NCBI GenBank assembly: GCA_020050685.1
Contig: JAGVKG010000022.1
Span: 18,087-82,086 of the forward strand
Origin: Candidatus Obscuribacterales bacterium
GTDB taxonomy: Bacteria > Cyanobacteriota > Vampirovibrionia > Obscuribacterales > Obscuribacteraceae
Direction: 5' to 3'
DNA length: 64,000 bases
Positions 45,338 through 53,056 of the stretch are shown piece by piece; the first letter of the stretch is position 1; every line of letters begins with the position of its first letter. The translations under genes and the position numbers were made by a program. The notes under the pieces were generated by a model. It worked only from the letters and a program-made list of their open reading frames with translations, was not told the DNA's origin and searched no databases.

Positions 45338-45366
45338 AGTGTATAGTTGTAGTGCGTCCGTGTCAA
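45338..45366 (-). promoter_or_regulatory. Strong promoter producing a leaderless mRNA
   Basis: On the minus strand TTGACA (45366-45361), a 17-bp spacer and TACACT (45343-45338) end 6 bp before the ATG of the DUF6932 gene, so transcription should begin at or next to the A of ATG. An inverted repeat TACAA-N8-TTGTA (45334-45338 and 45347-45351) overlaps the -10 box and could be the operator for the HTH partner. Confidence 0.65.
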
Positions 45367-45512
45367 GCGGGTTCAATCTAAGATTATTGCGCTGGTCAGC
45401 TTACTTCGCGCTTGGTGTTGGCCGTCCGCTTCATGTTGCGTATTTGTAGACCCTGGGTATAAACATTTTGGCAAGTTAATCTGCCAATTTAATGTATTCG
45501 GGGGAGATTGTC

Positions 45513-46169
45513 GTGGCAAGAGCAGATCGCCGTGTGAGAAAGGCTCTCGACGAATCTTATCGTTACTGGCGCATTGTGGACAAAAACAATGAGCGCCCAG
45601 AATTATTCAGCTTGGCTAATTCCTTAAAGACGCTTACAGCCTCTCTGGAACTGGCTGAAAATGGTGAATTTAAGCTGACTCGCCAGCTCTGGCGCCGCAT
45701 TCAGCAAGCGCTTTTCGACAAATTAATCACAAGTTTTCCTGGCTATATAACCGTTATGGATATGGATGGCGCCCAAATTTTGCCAAAGTCGGAGTTTCCC
45801 GAAGATGGCGAAGTCATCTTCCATCCGGAGAATTGCCGCCGTGCTGATGACCACTTTCACATGGAAATCAAACATCTTTATCCTGCCACTTTCTACAATT
45901 TAAAGAAGGTCTGGAAAGAAAAAGGTGCCCAAGTTGCACCGGACGACTTTCCAGATATTCATTGCACAAGCGAAGGTTGCTTGATGCGGCCGGTTGTCTT
46001 TGGCACAGAAATTCTGGATCAAGAGTCTGAATCGGGCAGGGAGAAGGCTTACCACGAATGGTGGGAGCTTTACTGGCATGCCTATTGCGCCAGGGGCAAG
46101 AACGAACGCAATCTTATATATAAGCGCATGGACGACCTGGAAGCAATTTGGGGTAATCTCTATTACTGA
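45513..46169 (+). CDS. Hypothetical protein, 218 residues
   Basis: No family is recognised. The GTG at 45513 has GGGGGAGA 5 bp upstream, better than an ATG at 45492 with no site. The protein is soluble. Its N-terminal part is helical and basic; the centre has VMDMDGAQILPKSEFPEDGE, then NCRRADDHFHMEIKHLYP and DIHCTSEGCLMRPVVF, with Cys and His residues that might bind a metal; the C-terminus is rich in Trp and Tyr (HEWWELYWHAYCARG). Transcription is independent of the neighbours, with about 180 bp on each side. Function unknown. Confidence 0.6.
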   Translation: MARADRRVRKALDESYRYWRIVDKNNERPELFSLANSLKTLTASLELAENGEFKLTRQLWRRIQQALFDKLITSFPGYITVMDMDGAQILPKSEFPEDGEVIFHPENCRRADDHFHMEIKHLYPATFYNLKKVWKEKGAQVAPDDFPDIHCTSEGCLMRPVVFGTEILDQESESGREKAYHEWWELYWHAYCARGKNERNLIYKRMDDLEAIWGNLYY

Positions 46170-46197
46170 GGGTCTCACCCAATTAATCTATGCAATG

Positions 46198-46236
46198 CGG
46201 GAGGCAAATCTGTCATAGATTTGATTCGCCCCTACG
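46198..46236. repeat. Dispersed palindromic repeat, variant copy 3
   Basis: GCGGGAGG is followed by the inverted repeat CAAATCT-GTCAT-AGATTTG (46206-46224) and TCGCCCCTAC (46227-46236). The ending matches copies 1 and 2 while the stem sequence differs with base-paired changes, suggesting a conserved hairpin. Confidence 0.5.
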
Positions 46237-46341
46237 GACGCATACGCGTGCCAAAGCCGACAATGCGATTTGTAGCACGTCTTTCAAATAGCCTATACTG
46301 AAATTAGTCGTAGCAAAAATGCTTTAGAGAGCAGTAGACTA

Positions 46342-47607
46342 ATGGGCAGGAAGAAATCTAATACTCCAGCACCAGAGAGTTTGGTCGGAAATTACCCGGG
46401 CAGATGGTGGCACGCAATTGAAGGCGAGAAGCGCATTCAATGCGATCTTTGCCCGCGCGGTTGTGCCTTGAAAGATGGCGATCGTGGTTTTTGTTTTGTC
46501 AGAGAAAACATTGATGGGCAAATGACGCTGACCACATATGGCTTATCGACAGGCTTCTGTGTGGATCCAATTGAAAAAAAGCCGCTCAATCATTTTCTGC
46601 CTGGCACATCTGTTCTTTCATTCGGTACTGCCGGATGCAACTTGGGATGCCGTTTCTGCCAGAATTGGTCGATTAGTAAATCGCGAGAAGTAAAAATGTT
46701 ATCCGAGCATGCCACGCCGGATCAAATTGCTGATGCGGCAGTCAAGCTTGGTTGCCGCTCAGTTGCATTTACATATAACGATCCTGTGCTCTGGGCAGAG
46801 TATGCAATCGACACAGCCAAAGCCTGTCACGAACGCGGCTTAAAGACAGTGGCAGTAACTGCCGGATACATCACACCCGAGGCTCGTCCAGAATTTTATT
46901 CTGTGATGGACGCGGCAAACGTTGATCTCAAGGCATTTACAGAGGTGTTCTACCAACATCTTTGTCTGGCTCATTTAGATCCGGTGCTCGATACACTGAA
47001 GTGGCTCAAGCAAGAAACCGATGTTTGGTTTGAAATTACCAATTTAGTCATCCCGCAAGAAAATGATTCGCCGGAAGAAATTGCCAAAATGTGCGATTGG
47101 CTTTTAAAAAATGTTGGCGATGATGTGCCTGTACATTTCACCGCATTCCATCCGGACTTTCGCTTGATGAACAGACCGGCAACACCGCACGAGACCTTGA
47201 TTCGCGCACGCCAGCAAGCAATTGATGCGGGTATCAAATATGCATACGTCGGCAACGTTTACGACGTGGAGCGCGAGAGCACTTATTGTCCAAATTGCGG
47301 CGAATGTGTAATTGAGCGTGATTGGTTTGAATTGGGCATGTACAAATTAAAAGACAACCATTGTGCATTTTGTAATCATGTTATTCCAGGAGTATTTGAA
47401 GAGGGCAAGGGCAACTGGGGCCGCCGCCGTCAATCGGTAGTGATTGAAGAGGGCGACGTCCATCCAGGTTATCCCAAGAATATGTATGCCCGAGCTTCCA
47501 GCCCCCTGGAGCAACAAGGCTCCGGGACATCGCGCCTGACAGATTCAGGCAAATCTTGTGGAGGCAATCCCGACCCAAACCAGGCCAAGCCAGCTAACGA
47601 CCCATAA
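46342..47607 (+). CDS. AmmeMemoRadiSam-type radical SAM enzyme (AmrS-like)
   Basis: The 421-residue protein binds a 4Fe-4S cluster through C99-x3-C103-x2-C106 (GCNLGCRFC) and cleaves S-adenosylmethionine; it is related to pyruvate formate-lyase activating enzymes. The N-terminal Cys block CDLCPRGCALKDGDRGFC and the C-terminal zinc-ribbon-like CPNCGECVIERDW..CAFCNHVIPGVF are characteristic of AmrS, one of three proteins of the AmmeMemoRadiSam group. The AMMECR1 and Memo partners are not in the window. The last 45 residues form a low-complexity tail of Ser, Gly, Pro and Asn that the family usually lacks. No strong ribosome binding site precedes the ATG. Confidence 0.85.
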   Translation: MGRKKSNTPAPESLVGNYPGRWWHAIEGEKRIQCDLCPRGCALKDGDRGFCFVRENIDGQMTLTTYGLSTGFCVDPIEKKPLNHFLPGTSVLSFGTAGCNLGCRFCQNWSISKSREVKMLSEHATPDQIADAAVKLGCRSVAFTYNDPVLWAEYAIDTAKACHERGLKTVAVTAGYITPEARPEFYSVMDAANVDLKAFTEVFYQHLCLAHLDPVLDTLKWLKQETDVWFEITNLVIPQENDSPEEIAKMCDWLLKNVGDDVPVHFTAFHPDFRLMNRPATPHETLIRARQQAIDAGIKYAYVGNVYDVERESTYCPNCGECVIERDWFELGMYKLKDNHCAFCNHVIPGVFEEGKGNWGRRRQSVVIEEGDVHPGYPKNMYARASSPLEQQGSGTSRLTDSGKSCGGNPDPNQAKPANDP

Positions 47608-47627
47608 TTTGTAACGTAACCATAAAT

Positions 47628-47722
47628 TGTCATCCTGAGGCCGACAGTGCCGAAGGACCTCTCATAGTGCTTCGTAGACACATGAGCGGTCCTTCGTCGG
47701 CTAACGCCTCCTCAGGATGACA
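47628..47722. repeat. 95-bp imperfect palindrome, MITE-like
   Basis: Terminal arms TGTCATCCTGAGG (47628-47640) and CCTCAGGATGACA (47710-47722) are exact 13-bp inverted repeats; inside them CCGAC pairs with GTCGG, and CGAAGGACC (47651-47659) with GGTCCTTCG (47688-47696). The words are shared with copies 1, 2 and 5 of the dispersed repeat. It could be a non-autonomous mobile unit. Confidence 0.65.
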
Positions 47723-47814
47723 TATCGGGAAGGATGACGATTTTCTCAAGACTACTTACTCTGTACACATTCGAGATCTACAATGGAAATATGACGGCTT
47801 TGAGGTGACCACCC

Positions 47815-48105
47815 ATGTTCCGAACTAATAAATGGCAGAAGATTATCAGCAACTTGATTTTAGCGACAGCTTTCGCCCTGCCACTGGTTGGTCTTTCCGC
47901 ACAGTCCGCCTTTACCCAGGAGCATGGGGCAATACCAACTCCCCAGGTTAGACCCCAGATCAATCAACTCGGTCAAATGGAAGGCGTGCCGGCTCCTGAC
48001 CGTGTCGTCTTGGCTCTCATAATGTTTGTCCAAGTAGTTACTTGTGTTTCAGTAGCGGTTGCCTTGGCTGGACACTTGAGTTTGCCACCTAGAAAAAAGA
48101 CGTAG
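47815..48105 (+). CDS. Small exported or membrane protein, 96 residues
   Basis: The protein has a signal peptide-like start (basic NKWQK, hydrophobic 11-28, possible cleavage near AQSA), a Pro/Gln-rich stretch (about 40-62) and a hydrophobic segment at 65-86 followed by a basic end PPRKKT, so it probably spans the membrane once after cleavage. I do not recognise a family. GGTGACC lies upstream of the ATG. Its TAG stop overlaps the GTG start of the next small gene. Confidence 0.55.
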   Translation: MFRTNKWQKIISNLILATAFALPLVGLSAQSAFTQEHGAIPTPQVRPQINQLGQMEGVPAPDRVVLALIMFVQVVTCVSVAVALAGHLSLPPRKKT

Positions 48106-48284
48106 TGCTATTCCAAAGAATTTTGATGTTTCTTGTTGGTGCCATATTTCTCGGTGGCAGCACATTCCTTGTGATCAAATCCTTTGAAGCGCGCAACTTG
48201 ATCGTGGCTGCGATGTGGGGATGTCTTGGTTTAGCAATTGGAATTTTTCTATGTGTGACGGCAATCACCGGTTTCCCGGAATAG
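48105..48284 (+). CDS. Tiny membrane protein, 59 residues
   Basis: A GTG at 48105 overlaps the preceding TAG by one base (TAGTG) and opens a 59-codon frame; an internal ATG at 48126 is an alternative start. The product has two hydrophobic helices (about 7-23 and 31-55) separated by a short charged loop KSFEARN. It would form a hairpin in the inner membrane. Coupled translation with the upstream small protein suggests that they form a complex. No homologue is recognised. Confidence 0.5.
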   Translation: MLFQRILMFLVGAIFLGGSTFLVIKSFEARNLIVAAMWGCLGLAIGIFLCVTAITGFPE

Positions 48285-48469
48285 CCCGCAAGCCACTTTC
48301 ACATTCAGCAACATCCCCTGACAATATGGACTGTTAGACAACAGACCGCTTCACAAGAGCACTTGATATTTAAACTCCGTTATATTAGCTGCCGGTTTAA
48401 TGCAGCCCGCTTTGTCATGACGCTATAAGTGTCATAGTGCTATTTCATTTAAGGAGAAATGCCCTGATT

Positions 48470-50383
48470 ATGAACAAGACGAAGAAAAATCCTCAGTCCA
48501 GAGCGATGTTCCAAACATTGATCTTGACTAGTGTTGTATGTGCGGCATCATTCGGTCTGCAGTCTTTTACAAAAGTGCAAGCAGCAAACACAACAGTTGC
48601 CGCTGCCGATGTAATGAAAGGGCGCGTCTCTCAAGATGTACAAAACGCAGACGAGCTCATGCTGAAGGGTCAGTACGATCAAGCAAACGATCTTTATCGT
48701 GCTGCTGTTAACAAGAATCCAAAGGATGCCAGCACAGTTGCCAGTTATGGATTGGCGCTTGCAAAGCAATTCAAGTTGGATGCTGCTGATGAGCAGCTTG
48801 ATAAAGCGCTCTCAATCAATTCCAGAAATCCGATTGCTCTTTCCGGAAAGGCACAAGTGATTCTCAATCGCTTGCAATCTTCCAACGAGACAATCATCAA
48901 GAATCGTGATTCACTATTGCAACAAGCATCCGACTATTGCGATCGTGCACTGGCAGTTGATTCGAGATCACCAGACGCTCACTACGTAAAAGGTCTAGTA
49001 GATAAAGAACAAGTCAAACTGGATGATGCAGCAAGCGAATTCAAAAAAGCAATTGCTCAAGATTCGAAGTTTGGCGAAGCTTACACTGGTTTAGGTCTTG
49101 TGCAATTGGCACAAGGCAGCTACGGTCAAGCCGCCGACAACTTCAAGACAGCAATTTCTTTCAATTCCAAAAACTCCACCGCTCACTATGGCTTGGGTAA
49201 AACATACCTCAAGCAAGGCATGGTGGATGATGCAATTAAAGAATTGAACATTGCTTTATATCAAAATCCAAATTCAGCTCCGGTACACCTGACCATGGGT
49301 TCTGCCTATGAAACTCAAGGCAATACCGTTGCTGCAATCAACGAATACCAGAAAGCAATTGGTATCAAGCCGGAAACTCCAGATGCTTATTTGAACATTG
49401 CTGGAATCAGAGAGAATCGCAGCGATATCGAATTGGCCATTGCCGAGTTGCGCTCCGGTCTTGAATTGATGCCGGATAACAACGATTTGCGTGCTCGCGT
49501 CGGTAACGACAGCTTGCGCTTGGAAAAAGTTGACGATGCTATCAAAGAATTCCAAAGAATTCTTGCAAACGATCCACAAAACAGCCAAGCCGCTCAAGGT
49601 CTTGGTCGCGCTTATTACTTGAAGGCTCAGAAGGAAACATCTGGCGCTTTCATTGCTTCCAACGATTTCGAGCAAGCTCAACAAGAAATCGACAAGGCAA
49701 TTCAACTTGCACCAAACGATATGACCTTGCGTTTGGCTGCTGCAAAATTGAATGCTCTTTCCGGTAAGCAAGTTGATTTGGCCTCACTCGGAACACCAAA
49801 GACTGATGGTGAGCGTGTTGCTTACGCAGAAGCTTTACTTGCCCAAAACAAGTTTGCTGATGCAACCCAACAAATGAACACCGTCATCGGCAACGCAAGT
49901 GATGCGAAGCAAGCATTTGCAGTAGCCGATTTGGCTCTGATGATTCGCGACTTGGATTCTGCCGAAGCTGCTTATAAGAAGGCTTCGACATTCAATGGTG
50001 CTCAAGAGCGTTCAACACGCGGATTGGGCAACGTTGCCAAAGCCCGCGAGAATGCAAAGCAAGATCTCAATCTCGCCAAAGACTTGGCCAAGAGAAAACA
50101 ATTTGCATCCGCAATTGATAAGTTCCACGCAGCAATCTTTGACAATCCAAGAGTTGCCGATGCGCGTCTTTCTTTGGCTCAAACCTTGGAAAAAATGTCG
50201 CAACCAAAATCCTCGGACATTCGCGAAGCTGCAATCCAATACAGAGCATACATGGCTTTAACGCCGGATATGCCTCCTAAGGAAGTGGAAAAGTACAACA
50301 AGAAGATCGCGAGCTTGGACGAGAGAGCATTTAAACTAGCTCAAAAAGAAAACAAGCAGGCCGGAATCGGCGGCGTCCACTAA
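48470..50383 (+). CDS. Exported TPR-repeat protein
   Basis: The 637-residue protein has an N-terminal hydrophobic segment (about 14-36, after a Lys-rich start) and then at least ten tetratricopeptide repeats from residue 60 to about 400, with words such as AYTGLGLVQLAQGSYGQAADNF and AHYGLGKTYLKQGMVDDAIKEL, followed by a second helical repeat region (500-620). TPR arrays mediate protein-protein contacts; the location should be periplasmic. The ATG at 48470 is preferred, although AAGGAG (48451-48456) is 13 bp away; a two-codon frame ATG-CCC-TGA sits between. A strong terminator follows at 50513. Confidence 0.8.
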   Translation: MNKTKKNPQSRAMFQTLILTSVVCAASFGLQSFTKVQAANTTVAAADVMKGRVSQDVQNADELMLKGQYDQANDLYRAAVNKNPKDASTVASYGLALAKQFKLDAADEQLDKALSINSRNPIALSGKAQVILNRLQSSNETIIKNRDSLLQQASDYCDRALAVDSRSPDAHYVKGLVDKEQVKLDDAASEFKKAIAQDSKFGEAYTGLGLVQLAQGSYGQAADNFKTAISFNSKNSTAHYGLGKTYLKQGMVDDAIKELNIALYQNPNSAPVHLTMGSAYETQGNTVAAINEYQKAIGIKPETPDAYLNIAGIRENRSDIELAIAELRSGLELMPDNNDLRARVGNDSLRLEKVDDAIKEFQRILANDPQNSQAAQGLGRAYYLKAQKETSGAFIASNDFEQAQQEIDKAIQLAPNDMTLRLAAAKLNALSGKQVDLASLGTPKTDGERVAYAEALLAQNKFADATQQMNTVIGNASDAKQAFAVADLALMIRDLDSAEAAYKKASTFNGAQERSTRGLGNVAKARENAKQDLNLAKDLAKRKQFASAIDKFHAAIFDNPRVADARLSLAQTLEKMSQPKSSDIREAAIQYRAYMALTPDMPPKEVEKYNKKIASLDERAFKLAQKENKQAGIGGVH

Positions 50384-50420
50384 ACTGGAACGCTTCTTGT
50401 GAAGGATTTCGTTATTACGA

Positions 50421-50478
50421 CTGTCATCCTGTAGGGGCGGGGTCTCCCCGCCCTCAACACGACGAAGGACCTCTCATA
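50421..50478. repeat. Dispersed palindromic repeat, nested copy 5
   Basis: TGTCATCCTGTA is followed by the perfect hairpin GGGCGGGG-TCT-CCCCGCCC (50435-50453) and then CGACGAAGGACCTCTCAT. The GC-rich hairpin module sits inside the sequence of the other module, suggesting insertion of one element in another. Confidence 0.6.
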
Positions 50479-50512
50479 AAATCCAACGAGATCTAAATTA
50501 GAAAACCAAACA

Positions 50513-50548
50513 AGAAGGGATGGTATTTCTACCGTCCCTTCTCTTTTT
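50513..50548 (+). terminator. Strong Rho-independent terminator
   Basis: A 13-bp stem (AGAAGGGATGGTA with TACCGTCCCTTCT, one G-U pair) and a 4-nt loop is followed by CTTTTT. It ends the TPR transcript and isolates the following toxin-antitoxin-like pair. Open reading across it upstream of the antitoxin is not coding. Confidence 0.9.
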
Positions 50549-50597
50549 AGCGCCTGTTCCTAATTTCGTGCCTTATTATTTTAGGATATTAGTGCAT

Positions 50598-50619
50598 TTG
50601 TGCTATAATACAAGCACAA
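50598..50619 (+). promoter_or_regulatory. Promoter and operator of the AbrB/RelE-like pair
   Basis: A perfect TATAAT (50604-50609) is overlapped by the inverted repeat TTGTGCT-N8-AGCACAA (50598-50604 and 50613-50619). A binding site over the -10 box fits autorepression by the antitoxin encoded 20 bp downstream. The -35 box is weak. Confidence 0.6.
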
Positions 50620-50639
50620 CGAAAACACGCGAGCCAGAC

Positions 50640-50936
50640 ATGAGCATCAACCCCGCCAATCAAAGCATTAAGGTTATTGGAACCAATGGTCAAATTTCGC
50701 TAGGAAAGGCGTTTGCCGGGCGCCAGGTAATAGTTGAAGAGTGCGAGCCAGGCGTTTGGCTTATTCGTGCCGCTGTCGTAATACCAGAAAATGAACTTTG
50801 GCTTCATCAACCAAAAGCCAAAAGGGACCTGGGTGACGCTTTAGATTGGGCCAGCAAAAACAAGCCGCAAGCATCAGCTCCCTCAACCTTAATTAGCAAG
50901 CTAGAGCATGCCAAAACAACCAGAAAGCACCGTTAG
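50640..50936 (+). CDS. AbrB-like antitoxin
   Basis: This 98-residue protein has an N-terminal swapped-hairpin AbrB-type DNA-binding domain (IKVIGTNGQISLGKAFAGRQ and VIVEECEPGVWLIRAA) and a C-terminal tail with Trp, Lys and Ser that would wrap the toxin. The ATG at 50640 follows the promoter and operator. Its last 29 bp overlap the RelE-like gene, the common arrangement for antitoxin-toxin pairs. Assignment rests on size, overlap, operator and fold wording. Confidence 0.65.
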   Translation: MSINPANQSIKVIGTNGQISLGKAFAGRQVIVEECEPGVWLIRAAVVIPENELWLHQPKAKRDLGDALDWASKNKPQASAPSTLISKLEHAKTTRKHR

Positions 50937-51231
50937 GCTAGACCTGAATAATCCGGTCTTTCAGAAAAATTGGCTGAGCTTGGAAAAAGCCGAGCGCGAT
51001 AGAGTCACGCACACATTGTCAAAGATCATGCAGCTTACTTGGAACCAGCTCTACAAAGATCAAGGACTTAAGTGGGAAAAAATTTCAAGCATCAAACCAG
51101 CCCCTGGGATCGATGCTATATATTCCCTGCGAGTTACCCAATCCAGAAGGGCGACTGCTTTCCGCGATGGTCAATTCATCAGATTTCTAACCATCCAACA
51201 AGATCATGATTCTACTTATGGCAAAAGATAG
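50908..51231 (+). CDS. RelE/ParE-like toxin
   Basis: The 107-residue basic protein fits the RelE/ParE toxin fold: two N-terminal helices (FQKNWLSLEKAERDRVTHTLSKI), then strands with SLRVTQSRRATAFRDGQFIRFLTI and a final HDSTYGKR with basic and Tyr residues as in ribosome-dependent mRNA interferases. It is encoded 29 bp inside the antitoxin gene. Whether it cleaves mRNA or inhibits gyrase cannot be told. It is followed by a convergent gene 24 bp away. Confidence 0.65.
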   Translation: MPKQPESTVRLDLNNPVFQKNWLSLEKAERDRVTHTLSKIMQLTWNQLYKDQGLKWEKISSIKPAPGIDAIYSLRVTQSRRATAFRDGQFIRFLTIQQDHDSTYGKR

Positions 51232-51255
51232 ACCTCAGTCTCTCAGGGCAACTTC

Positions 51256-52974
51256 TTAGTTCGCCAGTAAAGCTTGCCGTACCAACTTAATTGGCGGGCA
51301 ACCTTGCGCTAGGAATTTGTCGTGGAAATCTTGCAACGTAAACTTGTCTCCCATTTTTTCTTTGTAATCAGCTCGCAGCTTTTTGATTTCCAGCTTCCCT
51401 AGCGTATAGACAAGATAAGTCGGATCCATAGTCCCGCGTTTCGACTCGCGCTCAGCATTTGCCTTTTCTTGATAGCCTTCCTTCATGAAAAAGGTAACCG
51501 CATCCTCAAACTTCATGCCTTGTGTGTGCATTTGAATGCCGACGATATAACGGCAACAACGCAAAAGCGCGTCATGCAATTGAACCAGTTTTAACTCTTT
51601 ATCGCCCTTATTCAATCCTTGATCAAGCATCATCTCTTCACAGTAATGTGCCCAACCTTCTGCATTTGAGCTACAGCCAAATACTTTTCTCACATCCGAT
51701 GGGGTTTTTTGAATCCAAAGGAATTGCACATAGTGCCCCGGGAATGTTTCATGCACGGAAGTATTGATCAAATCAGCATTGGAGAAAAAGCGCATGTGCT
51801 GCTCAATCTTCTCCTTGCTCCAAGTGGGCTCAACCGGCGTGACGTAGTAGTAGGAATCCCGTGCGACTTTCTCAAATGGGCCGGCTGTATCCATTGAGGC
51901 AAAACTCAAAGCCCGCTCGAACTCAGGCGTGTTCTCGACGTGCAAAGGCTCAGGCGATGGAATGGAAACAATTTTTCCGTCAATGCAAAATTGTCGAATT
52001 GAATTGAGCACACCGTTAACTGCCGGCACCAATTCTTGTGGTTGTGGATGTTTAGCCGAGACGGCGACAAACACTTCGCTGGCTGATTGATTAGGATTGA
52101 TACTCTTCGCTACTTCAACAAATTGATCTTGCAAGCGCTTCAATTCACTGTATCCTTGGCCAAGCAATTTTTCTAATGGCGTATCGACCATTTCATCATA
52201 AGCAATTTTTGCTTCGTAGTTATCTTTGCCAATCGCAAAATTTGGCAGGGAACGAGGTAAGAGATCTTGCTTCAACCAGGCTTTGTAATCTTCCAAAGCA
52301 GCAAGCACTCTCTCTTGTTGTGCTTTGAACTCGGAATTGAGCGCCGCATCTTTCACAGAGGCAAAAGCTTGTGGAGCAGTTGTCTTGAAGAAGCTAATGC
52401 TGCCATCAATTTCTTCCAGGGCGATTTCTACACAAATCTTCGGTGCCTGTTTCAAATTTGTCTTGCCTTGATCAAGCAATACCGGAATCAGAGCCATACG
52501 CTTAATTGCTAACTTCATTCGCTCTGGCAATGGGGCAAAAGGTCTCTTGATCAAAGAGAACACGCTTTCGCAAGCTTCCTCCGAATATCGATTCGGCCGC
52601 TTCTCCAATGGTTTGATGCTCTGCAAATCAAGCAGGGTAGACTTGATGTCGTTAATTGCCAATTGCCGATCGATTTGTCTCGACAGATCCAATTGTTTTG
52701 CATCAATGTTTTCAAATTGCTTTTGAAAGACTTCCAGGTCGGCAGCTTCTTTCTTCAATGCTGTTTCGGACCAATCCGGCATCTGATCGTCATAACTGTG
52801 AATGCCTAAGCCGGTTGCGCGAATCGGATTATGCGCATAGTAGTAGCTAAGATATTCGCTTGCCTTGTGATCAAAATCCGTCTGAGCATTACTACTTTGC
52901 ACAAGAGCCAAACCGCTCGTCGTACTACCAAGCCCAATTATTGTCGCCAGAACAAAAGAAAAAACTGTTCGCAT
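51256..52974 (-). CDS. DUF885 family exported metallohydrolase
   Basis: The 572-residue protein has a signal peptide (1-30, cleavage near SSNAQ) and the DUF885 fold, an M3/M32-like zinc peptidase relative. Zinc ligands are visible: HETFPGH (408-414) and Glu439 in SNAEGWAHYCEEMM. The family also has the WSKEKIEQHMRFF segment and ends FTLQDFHDKFLAQGCPP. It acts outside the cytoplasm, probably as a carboxypeptidase or oligopeptidase. GGGGGAA lies 7 bp before the ATG. It is monocistronic, convergent with the RelE-like gene. Confidence 0.85.
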   Translation of the reverse strand: MRTVFSFVLATIIGLGSTTSGLALVQSSNAQTDFDHKASEYLSYYYAHNPIRATGLGIHSYDDQMPDWSETALKKEAADLEVFQKQFENIDAKQLDLSRQIDRQLAINDIKSTLLDLQSIKPLEKRPNRYSEEACESVFSLIKRPFAPLPERMKLAIKRMALIPVLLDQGKTNLKQAPKICVEIALEEIDGSISFFKTTAPQAFASVKDAALNSEFKAQQERVLAALEDYKAWLKQDLLPRSLPNFAIGKDNYEAKIAYDEMVDTPLEKLLGQGYSELKRLQDQFVEVAKSINPNQSASEVFVAVSAKHPQPQELVPAVNGVLNSIRQFCIDGKIVSIPSPEPLHVENTPEFERALSFASMDTAGPFEKVARDSYYYVTPVEPTWSKEKIEQHMRFFSNADLINTSVHETFPGHYVQFLWIQKTPSDVRKVFGCSSNAEGWAHYCEEMMLDQGLNKGDKELKLVQLHDALLRCCRYIVGIQMHTQGMKFEDAVTFFMKEGYQEKANAERESKRGTMDPTYLVYTLGKLEIKKLRADYKEKMGDKFTLQDFHDKFLAQGCPPIKLVRQALLAN

Positions 52975-53056
52975 TTATAATTCCCCCGCATTGCACTGGG
53001 TAATTATAGCTGATTCAATGAATTTCTTTTGTATACCAGATGATACCGCGAGCACC

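Noticed and set aside
45332..45376. Upstream start for the DUF6932 protein
   Set aside because: The 15 extra codons coincide with a TTGACA-17-TACACT promoter, and family homology begins at the later Met.
50520..50639. Upstream extension of the AbrB-like antitoxin
   Set aside because: These codons lie in a strong terminator hairpin and the promoter/operator, so the ATG at 50640 is the real start.
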